Positions 28,201 through 38,837 of a stretch of DNA of 64,000 nucleotides are shown here, piece by piece; position 1 is the stretch's first letter; each line of letters begins with the position of its first letter. The notes beneath the pieces are model-generated. The model was not told the DNA's origin and did not search any database. It saw only the letters and a list, made by a program, of their open reading frames with translations. The stretch is from Spodoptera frugiperda (Eukaryota > Arthropoda > Insecta > Lepidoptera > Noctuidae), in assembly GCF_023101765.2 (NCBI RefSeq), contig NC_064238.1:2912001-2976000 (forward strand), written 5' to 3'. The translations under genes and the position numbers were made by a program.

Positions 28201-29293
28201 GTTGACTTCTAGTGGTTAGTGATTTTAGGATTGAAGTATTGGAGGCATTACGAGTATTATTGAAATTATTACATTATAAACAGTTGTTTAATCCTACTTT
28301 TTTACAATTGCAGTTAGGAATCAATTCCATTTTCAATGCCACTTCCTCAGGCCTGGAAGGAATTTTAATAAATTCTACTAAGCCCATAGCATTGAATAAA
28401 ATAAAACAAAAAGTTTATGTTCAAATCGATGAAGTTGGTGTTGCCAGATTCTGGAGTAAGTTTACATTTACTTATGTTAAACTATTTAACTTACTATAAA
28501 TTATATTGTATAAACAAAATATATGAGAATTATGAGAATTCAACCTAGTGGGTATACATTTTGTAGGAGATTCTGATACTGTTTTCTATGTTAACATGTC
28601 CATGCAACAAATACTTTCTTCCGGAGCTGCGAACTGCCTAGCGGGTTTACCGGGGCTCTGGCTCTAAAAACAGAAGTAAAAACGGGATGGTTTTTAGTCA
28701 GTAACTGTCTGACACGGGAGTGTCAGAGTGACTGCTCTCGCCTCGCCCAAGGCGAGAGAAGTCGTTGGATGATTTTCACCCCTTTAAAAAAGGCAGATAC
28801 TTTTTGATGGATAAAAGTCCCTTTTTAAGGGAAGGAATTGTATATAATCTCCATGTGACTTAAAAATCAATCTAGAGTAATCTTCTTTTATAATAATATT
28901 AGCTTTCCGCCAAAAGGGGAGGCAGAAAGCAGAAATCTATTATAGAGTCTATTAAAGTCTGTTGTGTAGTTTTAAAACATCTAAATATACATACAAACAC
29001 ATAGGGACAAACAGTAGAAAGCGACTTTGTTTTATATGCTGCTTCTTTCGAGTATCGACTATCGAGGCTGCTTTTATTATTTGTGTGATATATTTTTTAC
29101 AGATGCCATTAATGGGGCACCACAGGTACCAACACAGATGCCAAATTTTATAGATTTGCCCCAATTCACTGCAGACAGGCCATTCTACTTTGAGGTTTCT
29201 TTGGACTTTGATACTGCCCGATATAAAATGTTCGCTGGTGTCTACTACGGCCCTGAAGAAACCCCTACTAATGCTAATGACTTTCATTTCTAA
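25214..29293 (+). CDS. Secreted serpin, complete, eight exons, probably non-inhibitory
   Basis: Coding exons are 25214-25315, 25513-25656, 26068-26271, 26674-26772, 27174-27308, 27723-27935, 28314-28455 and 29103-29293. All introns are GT..AG; six are phase 0 and the last is phase 1. They join into 409 residues without a stop, a usual serpin length. Residues 1-21 form a signal peptide with a hydrophobic core and a likely cut after Gly-Phe-Cys. Residues 50-75 match the conserved serpin helix B region, 136-185 the strand leading into HFKGTW, and 368-378 (FTADRPFYFEV) fit the PROSITE serpin signature. NxS/T sites lie at 80, 111, 307 and 319. The hinge (E339-V-G-V-A-R-F-W-N) lacks the Thr/Ser at P14 and the small residues at P12-P9 that inhibitory serpins need for loop insertion. 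From family knowledge I infer a secreted serpin that does not trap proteases; lepidopteran silk-gland or haemolymph non-inhibitory serpins are possible relatives. The ATG was chosen because it alone gives a signal peptide joined in frame, 112 bases after a TATA box. Confidence 0.93.
25718..25892 (-). mobile_element. SINE family A copy in serpin intron 2
   Basis: The reverse complement carries the right half of the family: GTCACGTCAGTTTTC, the CCGGTCGAGCCGGCCC block and GAAGCATGGCTCTCCC. It is inverted relative to the host gene and truncated at its 5' part. Confidence 0.65.
26783..27023 (+). mobile_element. SINE family A copy in serpin intron 4
   Basis: Begins 10 bases after the exon 4 donor with TTTTTTATGGTATAAGCC and runs to CGAGCCGGCCCATTCGTGC. 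It fills most of the 401-base intron and lies in gene sense. Confidence 0.72.
27321..27700 (+). mobile_element. Helitron-like 5' fragment split by a hairpin MITE (serpin intron 5)
   Basis: A TC-start with AATAAAATTGGAGTGTCTGT at about 27330 resembles the 5' end of moth Helitrons. The companion phrase GCTAATCTCTGAAATGACTG at 27652 appears only after a 165-base hairpin MITE, suggesting the MITE landed inside it. No 3' CTAG end is visible before the next exon. Confidence 0.35.
27437..27603 (+). mobile_element. Hairpin MITE family E copy in serpin intron 5
   Basis: The outer end (TTTCGTGAGACATACTAAAT) and inner body are intact through CGACGCGGCGATTGTCGC, after which the right arm is missing. Confidence 0.7.
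28098..28205 (+). mobile_element. Degraded SINE family A copy in serpin intron 6
   Basis: TTTTTTATGTGATAG, AATCACCTAATGGTAAGCAA and GAGGAGTTACAAGTGCGTTG are recognisable with many substitutions. It is truncated at the 3' end. Confidence 0.6.
28621..28790 (+). mobile_element. SINE family B copy in serpin intron 7
   Basis: CCGGAGCTGCG start, GGTTTTTAGTCAGTAACTGT core, CTCGCCTCGCCCAAGGCGAG and a short A-run end. The core has an extra GACACGGGAGTGTCAG inverted repeat not seen in the other copies. Confidence 0.72.
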
Positions 29294-29335
29294 TAATTTG
29301 TTGATTAGTTTTAAGTTTTTATCTGTAAACTTGTA

Positions 29336-29341
29336 AATAAA
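29336..29341 (+). terminator. Poly(A) signal of the serpin gene
   Basis: A canonical AATAAA begins 43 bases after the serpin stop codon. The 3' UTR would be about 60-70 bases. A hairpin MITE starts roughly 75 bases further on, so the transcript probably ends before it. Confidence 0.75.
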
Positions 29342-29416
29342 ATTTGATTCGTACTTTTGATTTAAATTTTTGCACCGTCCGATATTTAAACTCAATATTT
29401 AAAAGACAACCAACAT

Positions 29417-29565
29417 AACTTTTATGAGACATACTGAATTAATTATTATGTTATCGGCTTACTTCGACTAGTTTCAGTAGTAGCACGACAATCGCCGCAT
29501 CGTGTGTCGCTGCTCATGAATATGAGCCTCTAGCATGGCTTGAAACTAACTGAGAAGCCGATAAG
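29417..29565 (+). mobile_element. Hairpin MITE family E copy just past the serpin
   Basis: The left end (GAGACATACTGAATTAATTA) is followed by a shortened centre with ACAATCGCCGCATCGTGTGT. The right arm then runs CATGAATATGAGCCTC to AAGCCGATAA. It begins about 75 bases after the serpin poly(A) signal. Confidence 0.68.
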
Positions 29566-30327
29566 GAAATATTTTATAACTTATTTACAAATAAAGTCCA
29601 AACCAGAATTTCTCGATTAAAATCGAGCACGCAGTCACCAACTGCCCACTGTACAGTGAACAACAAAAAGACATAATAACTTCGTTTTATTCCAATTAGT
29701 TTGGACTTAAGTCCTAAATTGACAATGAATATTTTGTCAATAAGTAATTTTGATTACAACCCTTCTACTGTTCCGTAATTAGGGGTCCATTTGCAGGACA
29801 ACGCGTGTGCGCCACGTGGCATGCTAAGTAACAATGATTGCCGTATTAAGTTGCAATTTGAGAATTTTTAGTTTATATAATTGCCATAGATTCGAATTAC
29901 ATGCACATCTGAGTTTAATTTTAAATAGCTGGGTAATTTTACAAATGGATGGCGTTGGAATAGGTACCGTACCTAATTGTTTTCTAACTCCTGCTATTTC
30001 ACAAACATACACAAGTAAGTGGTTTTAAAAGCTAAATAAATGCCTGCGTAAGATAAGGATTGTCCGAGAGAAGGATAAAAAAAATATTTGGACAACGACA
30101 ATGAATTCACCAAAACTTACAGATTAGTTCAATTAATGAGTAATAAAAGACTAAAAAGTGTAATAATCATTAAACAGAACCGTATTCAACAAAATCCCAG
30201 CCACGTACATACGTCAAAACATCTCCAAACACAAACAAAAACTCACAACAAAACTCCAAAATCAAATCAAAAAACCTATATTAATAAGAGGCTGATCATA
30301 AAACTATTGTGTATAAATCAGTAATAG

Positions 30328-30448
30328 GTTTCGGGCAAAGCTCCTCGGACCTAATCCGACAGTCAAAGCTCGAGGTACTGCGACTCAACTGGATTCCGAC
30401 CAGCGGGAAATCGGCTTTGTCTGGATCGAAAAACGGAATAAACTTCAG
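30328..30448 (+). CDS. Candidate orphan exon, 40 codons (weak)
   Basis: The stretch is bounded by ATAG|G and CTTCAG|GTGTCA and is open in two frames over 121 bases. It is GC-richer than the surrounding sequence. Joined in frame to the candidate at 31062 it would give about 86 residues with no recognised domain. The donor is poor, there is no start or stop exon, and a SINE copy fills the implied intron. It may equally be a decayed repeat. Confidence 0.18.
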
Positions 30449-30605
30449 GTGTCAACTGTTAAATATTAGCTGGGAAGATTTGTTGGGTTTACTCCGCTGA
30501 AGATGCGGCGGAAAAAGTGCAGTGGATATTTTTCAAAGAAGAATTAGGACAGTTCCGTGGAGTGGATTATAAAAGGATTTTGCTTTTACATTGGATGAAT
30601 TATAC

Positions 30606-30905
30606 TTTTAGCTACGTCACGTCTTTTATCCCCGAAGGCGTAGGCAGAGGTGCACATTACGGCACCGCTATACAATATACACACACTTTTCACCATTTGT
30701 GTTATACGTCCCATGTAATAAGAGGTGTTGCCATATTATAACCTTGTGTTATATGGCAACAACCTAGGCACAATTCCAGACTCTGTGCTATTACTAAGAA
30801 ATTTTCGTAACCTGAATGAAACCCAGTAAGACTTTGCCCAACCCGGGCATGGAACCCGAGACCTTTTCACAGGCAGTCGCACTGCGACCACTCGTTCAAC
30901 GAATA
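30606..30905 (-). mobile_element. SINE family C, full-length inverted copy
   Basis: On the minus strand the tRNA-like head (GAGTGGTCGCAGTGCG and GGGTTCCATGCCCGGG) lies at about 30835-30905. It is followed by the body and the end block CTACGCCTTCGGGGATAAAA. This is the best copy for defining the family. Confidence 0.7.
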
Positions 30906-31061
30906 GTCTTTTCTTTCAATAATGTGCAGCGAGGTACTGTTTACTAACATAGTGTTATAAGTTGTTGTGGTACTAACTAATTTTTTATTTTTTTTATTTG
31001 TTTGATTATGGAGTTTTCTGAAATAAAAAGATTATTATATATTATTATAATAAAAATATAG

Positions 31062-31200
31062 GATGAATCAGCCTTACGAAATTACAAAACTATTGCGATC
31101 TCTGTGCCTCATAATATGAATGTTCTCATTAGTAGCAAAACGTCTAGATTTCTTTTAGCAGCAGGACTTCCTTTTAATCACATGTTTTGGATGCACCTGG
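31062..31200 (+). CDS. Candidate orphan exon, 46 codons (weak)
   Basis: The stretch is open from ATATAG|GATGAA to CACCTGG|GTAAGC. The donor is strong; the acceptor lacks a pyrimidine tract. The translation begins DESALRNYKTIAISVPHN and contains FRFLLAAG-like hydrophobic text, but matches no family I recognise. It is not an alternative serpin loop exon, because the serpin signature is absent and the phase is wrong. Confidence 0.2.
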
Positions 31201-31990
31201 GTAAGCAAATGGGGAGTAAGTATACCATTCTCATTTAATGTCGAAGAGTTATCATTTACACCGAGGCAGCTTTTATTGTTTGCAAATCAGAGGTTGATCA
31301 CCATCTTGCTGGACGATGGAACACCAGTCTAAATAATTAATTGTCACTTGTATAACTATACAAGTGCAGGTCTTTAACGAACATTATTGAATTGCCCAAG
31401 CTCCTTCTGTTATCTTAAGCAGCATCAATCATAACAAACCTCACGAGAGCCCGTATACACCATAAACCCACCATTAATTCGGCGGTACCAACAGCAGCAA
31501 CGTGAACGTAACAGTACCGCCAACCGCACCTACATCAAGCCGTTAGGTACGGTGCGCAGAAAAATTGTGCGCCGCGCGTACAATGACAGCGGGTCATTTG
31601 TTAATTCGCTGAAATATGGTGGCAGGCGACGGCTATTCATTATAAGGCCGGCTCGTTTGCGCCACACGTGTGGGCTGGGACGGTCAGCAGCGCAAGGTGC
31701 ATACTGAATTAGTATTCAAAGCAAATTATTCATTGTGCATCAACATTCTTTCATAAATGTCGTCAAGGTTAGTTTAGGTCGGTATTTAATCATTTCAACT
31801 CAAATTCATCGAATCTAATTCCAAAGAATCTAATTAAATCTTGTTCCAAATAAGGTTTTTTCTAATATTCTGTATCTAAGGACAAAATTATAACTATCTT
31901 TAGAACACATTTTTGTTCAACATCAAAAGTAATAATGTTAATTAATTGATATTTCCTAGGCTAAAAATAGGTTTAAGATATTGCTATATG

Positions 31991-32242
31991 CTTCTCATGC
32001 GTGAGTACCAATGTGACTTTTTCCGAGTTATATGCACTTTTTAAAATTATTTAAACACCACTCACAAACGGTGAAGGAAAACATCATGAGAAAACCTGAG
32101 TTTATAATTTCTAATTATACGAGTAAGTTTGATATCACCAACCTGCATTAAGCAAGCGTGGTGATTAATACTCAAAATATCTTTTCTGTGTGAGAAGAGG
32201 CCTTTGGTCAGCAGTGGCCCATTTATAGACTGGTGATGATGA
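31991..32242 (+). mobile_element. SINE family D, 5'-truncated copy
   Basis: Begins at TTCTCATGCGTGAG and carries GTGAAGGAAAACATCATGAG, AGAAGAGGCCTTTGGTCAGC and a TGATGATGAG end. The tRNA-like head is absent. Confidence 0.65.
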
Positions 32243-34065
32243 GACAAATAATACTCCATTTCACCCAATTCTCTAAACATAAATAGACACCGACGTATCA
32301 GTTTACATTCCGCATTTCACAATTTTATCTGTCAACTGTACACAGCCGGTGCATTCGCTCGTGCAATGGAGACGGATTGCGTTCACTATGTGCATCTCTT
32401 TCCATCATCCCTTAAATGTATCAACCTGTCCCTTTCTACCACACGTTAACTATGTTGTGTAGGCCTAGCTGAAGAAGACTTTAAAATAATGAAAAACGCA
32501 GGTAACTGTGTACCTGAAAATTTTAAATGAATTTAATAAAATTATATTTTAGAACTTTTTTATTTGATGGATCGCTATTTATGCTAAGCTTTTAGTGAAT
32601 CAAATACTTTGGAACATATTTCAGTGGAATTTATTTTCAGTATCAATTCAACTTAGTAGCACTTAGTATAATTTAGTCGATGTTTGAGTGCAACTTTATG
32701 TTTATAGTTTATAATATAAGTTTTTAAACTGACATGGTCACTAACACTATCATTAGAACTTGAGACTAATGATACAGTTTATATTTTGGTAATCCATCTA
32801 TTTTGTATGATGATAACTCTTAAACGACTGAACCGATTTTGACAAAATACCTTAACGTTAATTTATTAATTGAGATAAGCTCTACTAGTTACAAATCACA
32901 ACGGAACTCTTGTTCATGAGCAGAGTGCGCGGAGCAACGCTCCTTATAAACATGGAAAATTGCTTCAGAATAATTAACAAAAGTAGCATTAATATAAAAG
33001 ATTATCTCTTACGTAAGGATATAGGTACTGGAAGTCATCGGAAAAAGTTCCGTGATTCACGCCTATCCTATACAATCCTTCAAAGCAACCCACTTCCGTG
33101 GGATAATTAATCATCTCATCTGAAATCTGGTCCATTTATCTTGTCAATGTCTCTCCCCATTTCTCATCATCACACTATCCCCCCACAAAATCAATTTATA
33201 TACATAGGTTCACCGTACTTTTTACAAGTTTTGACCAAAAGGAGTGGAGCATAAAAATACATGGAACAATGTACTTAATGCATAAGCTGTATTTGACAAT
33301 ACTTCTTAAACAAGAGAAAGATAAAAATAACACATATGTAAGTATTCAAATCTTATACTATTACATAAAGCTGAAGAGTTTGTTTGTTGCTTAGTTTGAA
33401 CGCGCTAATCTCTGAAACTTCTAGATCGATTAGACAATTTGATTTTGGGTTGGATATTCTATTTATCGAGCAAAGGGTATAAAACATCACGTTACCACCA
33501 ATAGGAACCAAGCAGAGCCAGACCAGCCAGAAACCATTTCGACTACTCAGATGTAAAACCTACTACTTACTTTAAAAAAAGAAAACCTTACAAAAAGAAG
33601 CATTAAAAGTACTAAACAAATGAGACAGAGACTAGAAAAATAAAAAGGCTATTTATAAAGCGTCGAAAAAACATTAACAAAGCCACATATAGCCACTTGT
33701 ACGGTAATAAAATGGATAATATTCTATCAACCATGAAGCGTGAATATGGGATGACCCATGGGTACTCGTCAGCCACACGAATACATTTTGTAAATGACGT
33801 CTCGTGTCAATACGAGCCAAGTAATAATTTAATGATATTTACGTGTCGAGAATTAATTATTTAATGAAACTCACCTAGCACGGATTAATTTAATAAGTTG
33901 AATTATGTTGTGTTTGGAGGATTCGTGTTTGCTGGGTATATAGGAATGATTTTCATGTTTAAATTAGTTAATATAACTAGGTTATTTAATTTGATTTTGT
34001 CACAGAATCGCTTCTGACAGCAATCTTTTAAAATTGTAGTTTAGAAGTATCAATGTTCAATGTCG
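32243..34065. other. Non-coding
   Basis: No gene seen. It contains Helitron-like remnants at about 32818 and 33352. Confidence 0.5.
33352..33520 (+). mobile_element. Helitron-like remnant
   Basis: Contains ACTATTACATAAAGCTGAAG followed by GTTTGTTTG and CGCGCTAATCTCTGAAACTT, the order seen near Helitron 5' ends elsewhere in the window. The boundaries are unclear and no coding is present. Confidence 0.3.
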
Positions 34066-34438
34066 GGTGCTTTTCCACTGAAATGTGCTATGTACCTATG
34101 CTACTAAGATGTAATAGCTAAGCTGGCTGCGGACTACCTAGCGGGTTTACCGGGGCTCCGGCTCGACAGGCAGGAGTAGGAATGGGGTGGTTTTTAGTCA
34201 ATAAGAGTCTGACACTCCCTCTCGTCTCGCCCAAGGTGGGAGAAGTCATTGGATGTTCCCCCCCTCAAAAAAAGCTGTGAAACTACGTGACCGTTTCCAC
34301 TGATACTAAGCTATGTAGCTGTGCGAGGAAGATGCGCAGCTCGAGTATGCAATGTGTCGATAGTAGGGAAGCCATCCATAGCACGCATCTTTCTACATAA
34401 AAACCATAGCTTAGCCGAGTCCTTTTCCACCAATGCTA
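34066..34438 (+). mobile_element. MITE family G copy 2, split by a SINE
   Basis: GGGTGCTTTTCCACTGAAAT start and GTCCTTTTCCACCAATGCTA end, with AGATGCGCAGCTCGAGTATG and CATAGCACGCATCTTTCT inside. The 148-base SINE family B copy interrupts it after TAGCTAAGCT. Confidence 0.7.
34125..34272 (+). mobile_element. SINE family B copy inserted in a MITE
   Basis: The copy runs from GGCTGCGGACTACCTAGCGG to CCCCTCAAAAAA and is flanked by AGCT on both sides (34121-34124 and 34273-34276). Removing it restores the surrounding MITE. The A-run end supports a retroposed SINE. Confidence 0.75.
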
Positions 34439-34881
34439 AATACATATGATTAGTGGAAGCCAAACGCATCAACACTAGCATAGAACAACTTGAAAAGTAT
34501 CTTAAAATCTAATTCATTAACGTGTACACGAAGATTTTAAGAGCCTCCTTGAAATCTACACTAGTAACGGTTTCATGCAACACCTGTTTCATACAACGAT
34601 TCTGAGAAAGTTTAGCACTCTTGTTGAAATTAATGAAAACAGAGCTTCCATCTAGTTGTAGCTCGTTATTCAAAAGTCTAACTATAGCTAATTGTTCTAT
34701 GAGTTTCAACATTTAATCGAATCTTGTTCATAGCCCGGAGATTAGGAAGTTTTATCCCATTGTACGGATAAACAACTCGGCAGAAATGTTAGCATTATAA
34801 TGTTTGTGGTTCAAATTGATGCTTTTAATCTTTTAACATGAATACTGACTTTGTGTTTGAATTTAGTTGTAGTAATGAGTA

Positions 34882-35190
34882 AGTGTCGTGGTGGGCTGAA
34901 GATTTACGTCCGCTTCTCATGCATGAGAGTGCAGGTTCGAAACCTATCGACGGCAAGTACTAAAGTGACTTCTTCCGAGTCATATGTACTTTCTAAGATA
35001 ATTTAGACACCACTAACAAACAGTGAAGGAAAACATCGTGAGGAAACCTGAGGTTATAATTACCAATTATAAGTTTGAAATCGTCAACTCGCTTTGAGCA
35101 AGCGTGGAGACAAATGCTCAAACCCTCTCCATGCAAGAAGAGGCCTTTGGTCAGCATTAGCCGCTTATATATAAGCTGATGATGTTGATG
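34882..35190 (+). mobile_element. SINE family D with tRNA-like head and RTE-like tail
   Basis: Head with GTGGGCTGAAGA and the B-box-like AGGTTCGAAACC. The body has GTGAAGGAAAACATCGTGAG, and the tail has AGAAGAGGCCTTTGGTCAGC with a TGATGATGTTGATG run. From knowledge of lepidopteran repeats the tail matches RTE-type LINEs, suggesting RTE-driven mobilisation. Confidence 0.65.
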
Positions 35191-36097
35191 TAAATAAGTA
35201 AAAATACTATTACTAACCTTTGAAATGAACATTCAAATACAGAGTTTATTACATTACCTCGAACAATTCGATTATAAAACCTTTGTTTCTACTAGACTGT
35301 AACGGCTTATAAATTAAGTTAAAAATAGGAGCAAGTCACTGTAAGAAAATTTAAATAAAATGATATCTTTGTGCATTTTTAAAAAAAAATATTTGTAGAA
35401 AATATCAGCGATGTATATTATTCGTAAATTCGTGACTGTTATAAGTGTGTTATTTCATTAATATTTATGAATTGTGATACTGTTAAGAGCTTGATTCACA
35501 ATGTCCGGACAAGTTTTTATTTGTCTAAATGGCGGATAAATTCGAATCCAATTTCGAAAACATATATAAACTAAGCTAACAGAAACTGAATCATGAGTCT
35601 TAAATAATTATATTTCAGTAACATAATAAAATAAGTAGTTAACGCATCGCTCCAGTTCGCAACAACCGCGCACATCGCTTAACAACTGCTAACTAGTAAA
35701 TCGGCATTAATTAAATGGAGTGCACCTAGACGAGACTGTCTGCATAGTTCTGTGTTTGTGTTCAGATCCAACCACTCATGAACTGGTATCTTTTGCACAA
35801 TGGTGGCGTACCTTCCGACAGGTAGGAATTTGTGGGGAAGACTATTGCTTTTTTGGTAGACGATTAAAGGCAGTTTTGTAAGTGAATCTAGATAAATCAA
35901 TGAATATGGCAGTTTGTGTTTGAAGAACTACTACATACTACATAAAGTTAAGTTCAGTTTAGGTCATATTACAATACAATACTTTGAATAAACGTATAAA
36001 ACGTGAGGAAAGAAAATTTATATCTGTACTTTATAGATGCCTTATCTATTACTTTAATGGTTATAATACGATATGTAATTTTTAATAATGGAAAGGG

Positions 36098-36183
36098 GTC
36101 AAACGAGCAGACGGATCACCTGATGATAAGCGATCAGCCGATGGACACCCACAATACCAGAGGAGTCACAAGTGCGTTGCCGT
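36098..36183 (+). mobile_element. SINE family A fragment
   Basis: Only the internal part is present, from ACGAGCAGACGGATCACCTG to CACAAGTGCGTTGCCG. It lies inside a spurious reading frame. Confidence 0.65.
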
Positions 36184-36723
36184 TGTTATCTTCCTTATGT
36201 TTTCAAAACTTCCAATATAATCTTTTCAGATGCACTATCAAACTGTTATTCCAACTCGATTATTGAAACAAAAAGCAATTAAAAAAATAAAATTTCAATC
36301 ATTACCAGCCAGCAAACTTAGCATTCCGTCCACGGTAGCAGTTACAGCATGAACATAATTCAAACAATAAACGGTTGACAATAACACATCGGTTCATTCG
36401 ATTCCACTTCATTTATATGGGTTCGACGCTCGTAGTTCTGAATAACTGGGTAACGAGTTAATACTGTTAACTTTTGCGCAGTGCTGGACCACGCTTTTGT
36501 TTTACGTTTTCAGCGCCCCCTGTTTGATTGTGTCTTGATTTTTGAGTGTGATGAACAATGGTTTCGTTTTTTCAACGGTCCTGTCGACGTGTCGACCTGC
36601 TCTGTTTTATTCGAATTATGTTAGAGGACTGATGAGGGGATAGTTAGAACTGAACTTTTGCTGTTACCAAATTTGCTGTAGAAACGAATTTATAAAGTGT
36701 TAAAAAATCAATGTTTTAAATTG

Positions 36724-36810
36724 ACGTCGCGTCTGTACACGTTGGTCATGATGAAGAGTACCTCTATTACTCGAAACTACTTGAGCTTTTCTCAATTAAT
36801 TTACGTAAGT
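36724..36810 (-). mobile_element. MITE family K fragment
   Basis: ACGTCGCGTCTGTACACGTT, GGTCATGATGAAGAGTACCT and TCGAAACTACTTGAGCTTTT recur at 55371. The layout parallels family E (TTACGTAA edge, GACTAGTTTC core, CATGA block), so the two families may share an origin. Confidence 0.55.
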
Positions 36811-38837
36811 ATACCATTACTTTTAGTTAATTATGTCTCACAATCGTTAATCGTTATTATAAAACCAAAGTTTTTATTTCGATAAATTTCTTGAGATGTA
36901 AATAGAGGTCTATGTAATGTTTAAATCAACACACTTCGGTAAATACATACCTAAAACCAACACTGAATTTGGAACCGTCAAACCAAAGACGTATATTTTA
37001 TTACATTAAACACGTGTAAAAATACAACACACAATAAACGAAACACTAACAGCGCTCAAACAAAATCATCACACCTGCTATAAGTATCACTAACAAACAC
37101 TACTTTAATTCAGTAATAAACTAACAGAACATAACAAGCAGTTTTACATGGCCAGCACAATGATAGTCATTATTTAACTCCAATATTGGCCGTGGTGTTA
37201 ACGAGATGTGTTGCAAATCAAACAAAATGTAGCTGATTGCGTCCCGTCGATTCATATTCTGTGTTTGCGGTCGTTAACTATGGACGGGGTTCCACCGCCA
37301 CATTCATTATACCACTTTATGTGCTCAATTATAGCTGCCGTTGATCATGGTAATGTCAATCATCAAGCCATTCAAGTACTGCTGATGTGATGGTATCTGA
37401 TCATTGTAGGCATAGTCGCAATACGTCTGCCTCGTTGATCAAGTGTTGTAAGAACAACTGTTATGTAGTCCTGTCCGAGTTTAATACATTTTTGTTTTTA
37501 ATTATAACGCCATCTATCGGCGTATATAAGAACTGAAACGAATGTTTTAGCAATTATTAAGTTTTAAAAGTCGTACTATTTACATCATTATCCATCGTCC
37601 CCTTTACTCTTCGAGACGCTCACTAATATAAACATTAGTGATCAAAACCTTTACTATAATACCAAAGACTATTTTAAAAATAAACAGTTCTTTATTTCTT
37701 TCACCCCTTATTTGAAGCAACTGGTCAAGGAGAAAAATCAATTATTAATAAATAAGATTAAAAAAATATCGCACTAGCCCTTTGATTCACACGAGGCTTA
37801 TTCCCCTTCTAGTTTAGGAGTGACGCAACTAATATAATGATATTGTATTCTATTGTGTCCCTTGCTAGTTTAACTGCAGTGTAAATAAACACGTTAATGC
37901 GTATTGATAGTTTTTTTTTATGTACCCAGCACTTTTTTGTTTTGTTTTTTAACCTTCACAAAATAGTAGTTTTGAAAACAACTTACAAAGTTATAACAAA
38001 ATTTTGTGCTCGTCAAAAATTTGGTTACTAAATAGTCAAAATCAAAGCATTTATTTCAATTAATCCTAAATTAGGCAGTTTTTAATCGTCAAATTAGATT
38101 GTCCGTCAGTCAGTCTGTCTGTCAATGAAGCTAGGTGCTCGTTCCAAAGTATAGCTTCGGATGGAATGGAATGGAAAAAGATTTTTTCTGAACACGACTA
38201 TTATCTAATTTGAAATAAGTATTCTCTTCAGCGTCCATTGTAATCATTTCCGATAACAATATAAATTCATTATGAGTAGTATTATTAAAATTACTAGCGC
38301 AAGCTAAAGAAGTCAACGAATGATTCATAAACAAAATCATTCAGTAATTAAGTACCCTCCCAATCCCAAAAAAGGATTTAATAACTCAACCCAAAATAAA
38401 TTAAACTTATTCACAAAATTATTCAAATCCGCTTCCTACCCGGAATCCAGATTAACCCGAAACTGCAATTCAGCAAAACAAATGGTTCCGTAGAACTCAT
38501 AACGTAAAAGCATCTTCAACAGTTGCAATCTGATCAAATGTAGGCACCGCCCAACTTGAACTTAAGCTACGACCCGTAACTTGCAATCTAAGTTGCGTGC
38601 AACTAATGGAATCGGTGTTACTTGCGTTCACTCTTAGTTGCGGACTCGTATCAATCAAATGTAATGTTTAATTCAGTTTAAGCTGTAAGGCAGACGTGTT
38701 TAAAGGGGACTCAGACTTCGAAAGCTGTTTTCGAGTTAAGGAAATAGATATGTCGATTGTAGGACTTGCTTGTGTAAGTTATTAATCTCAATATAATTGT
38801 TGATTCAAAAGTAAATACGATATTACTGGGTTGCACC

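Noticed and set aside
28952..29395. 147-codon minus-strand reading frame
   Set aside because: It lies antisense over the last serpin exon, whose plus-strand frame ends in the serpin signature, so it is a shadow.
34882..34960. Possible tRNA gene
   Set aside because: The B box is good, but there is no acceptor pairing and an RTE-type SINE body follows.
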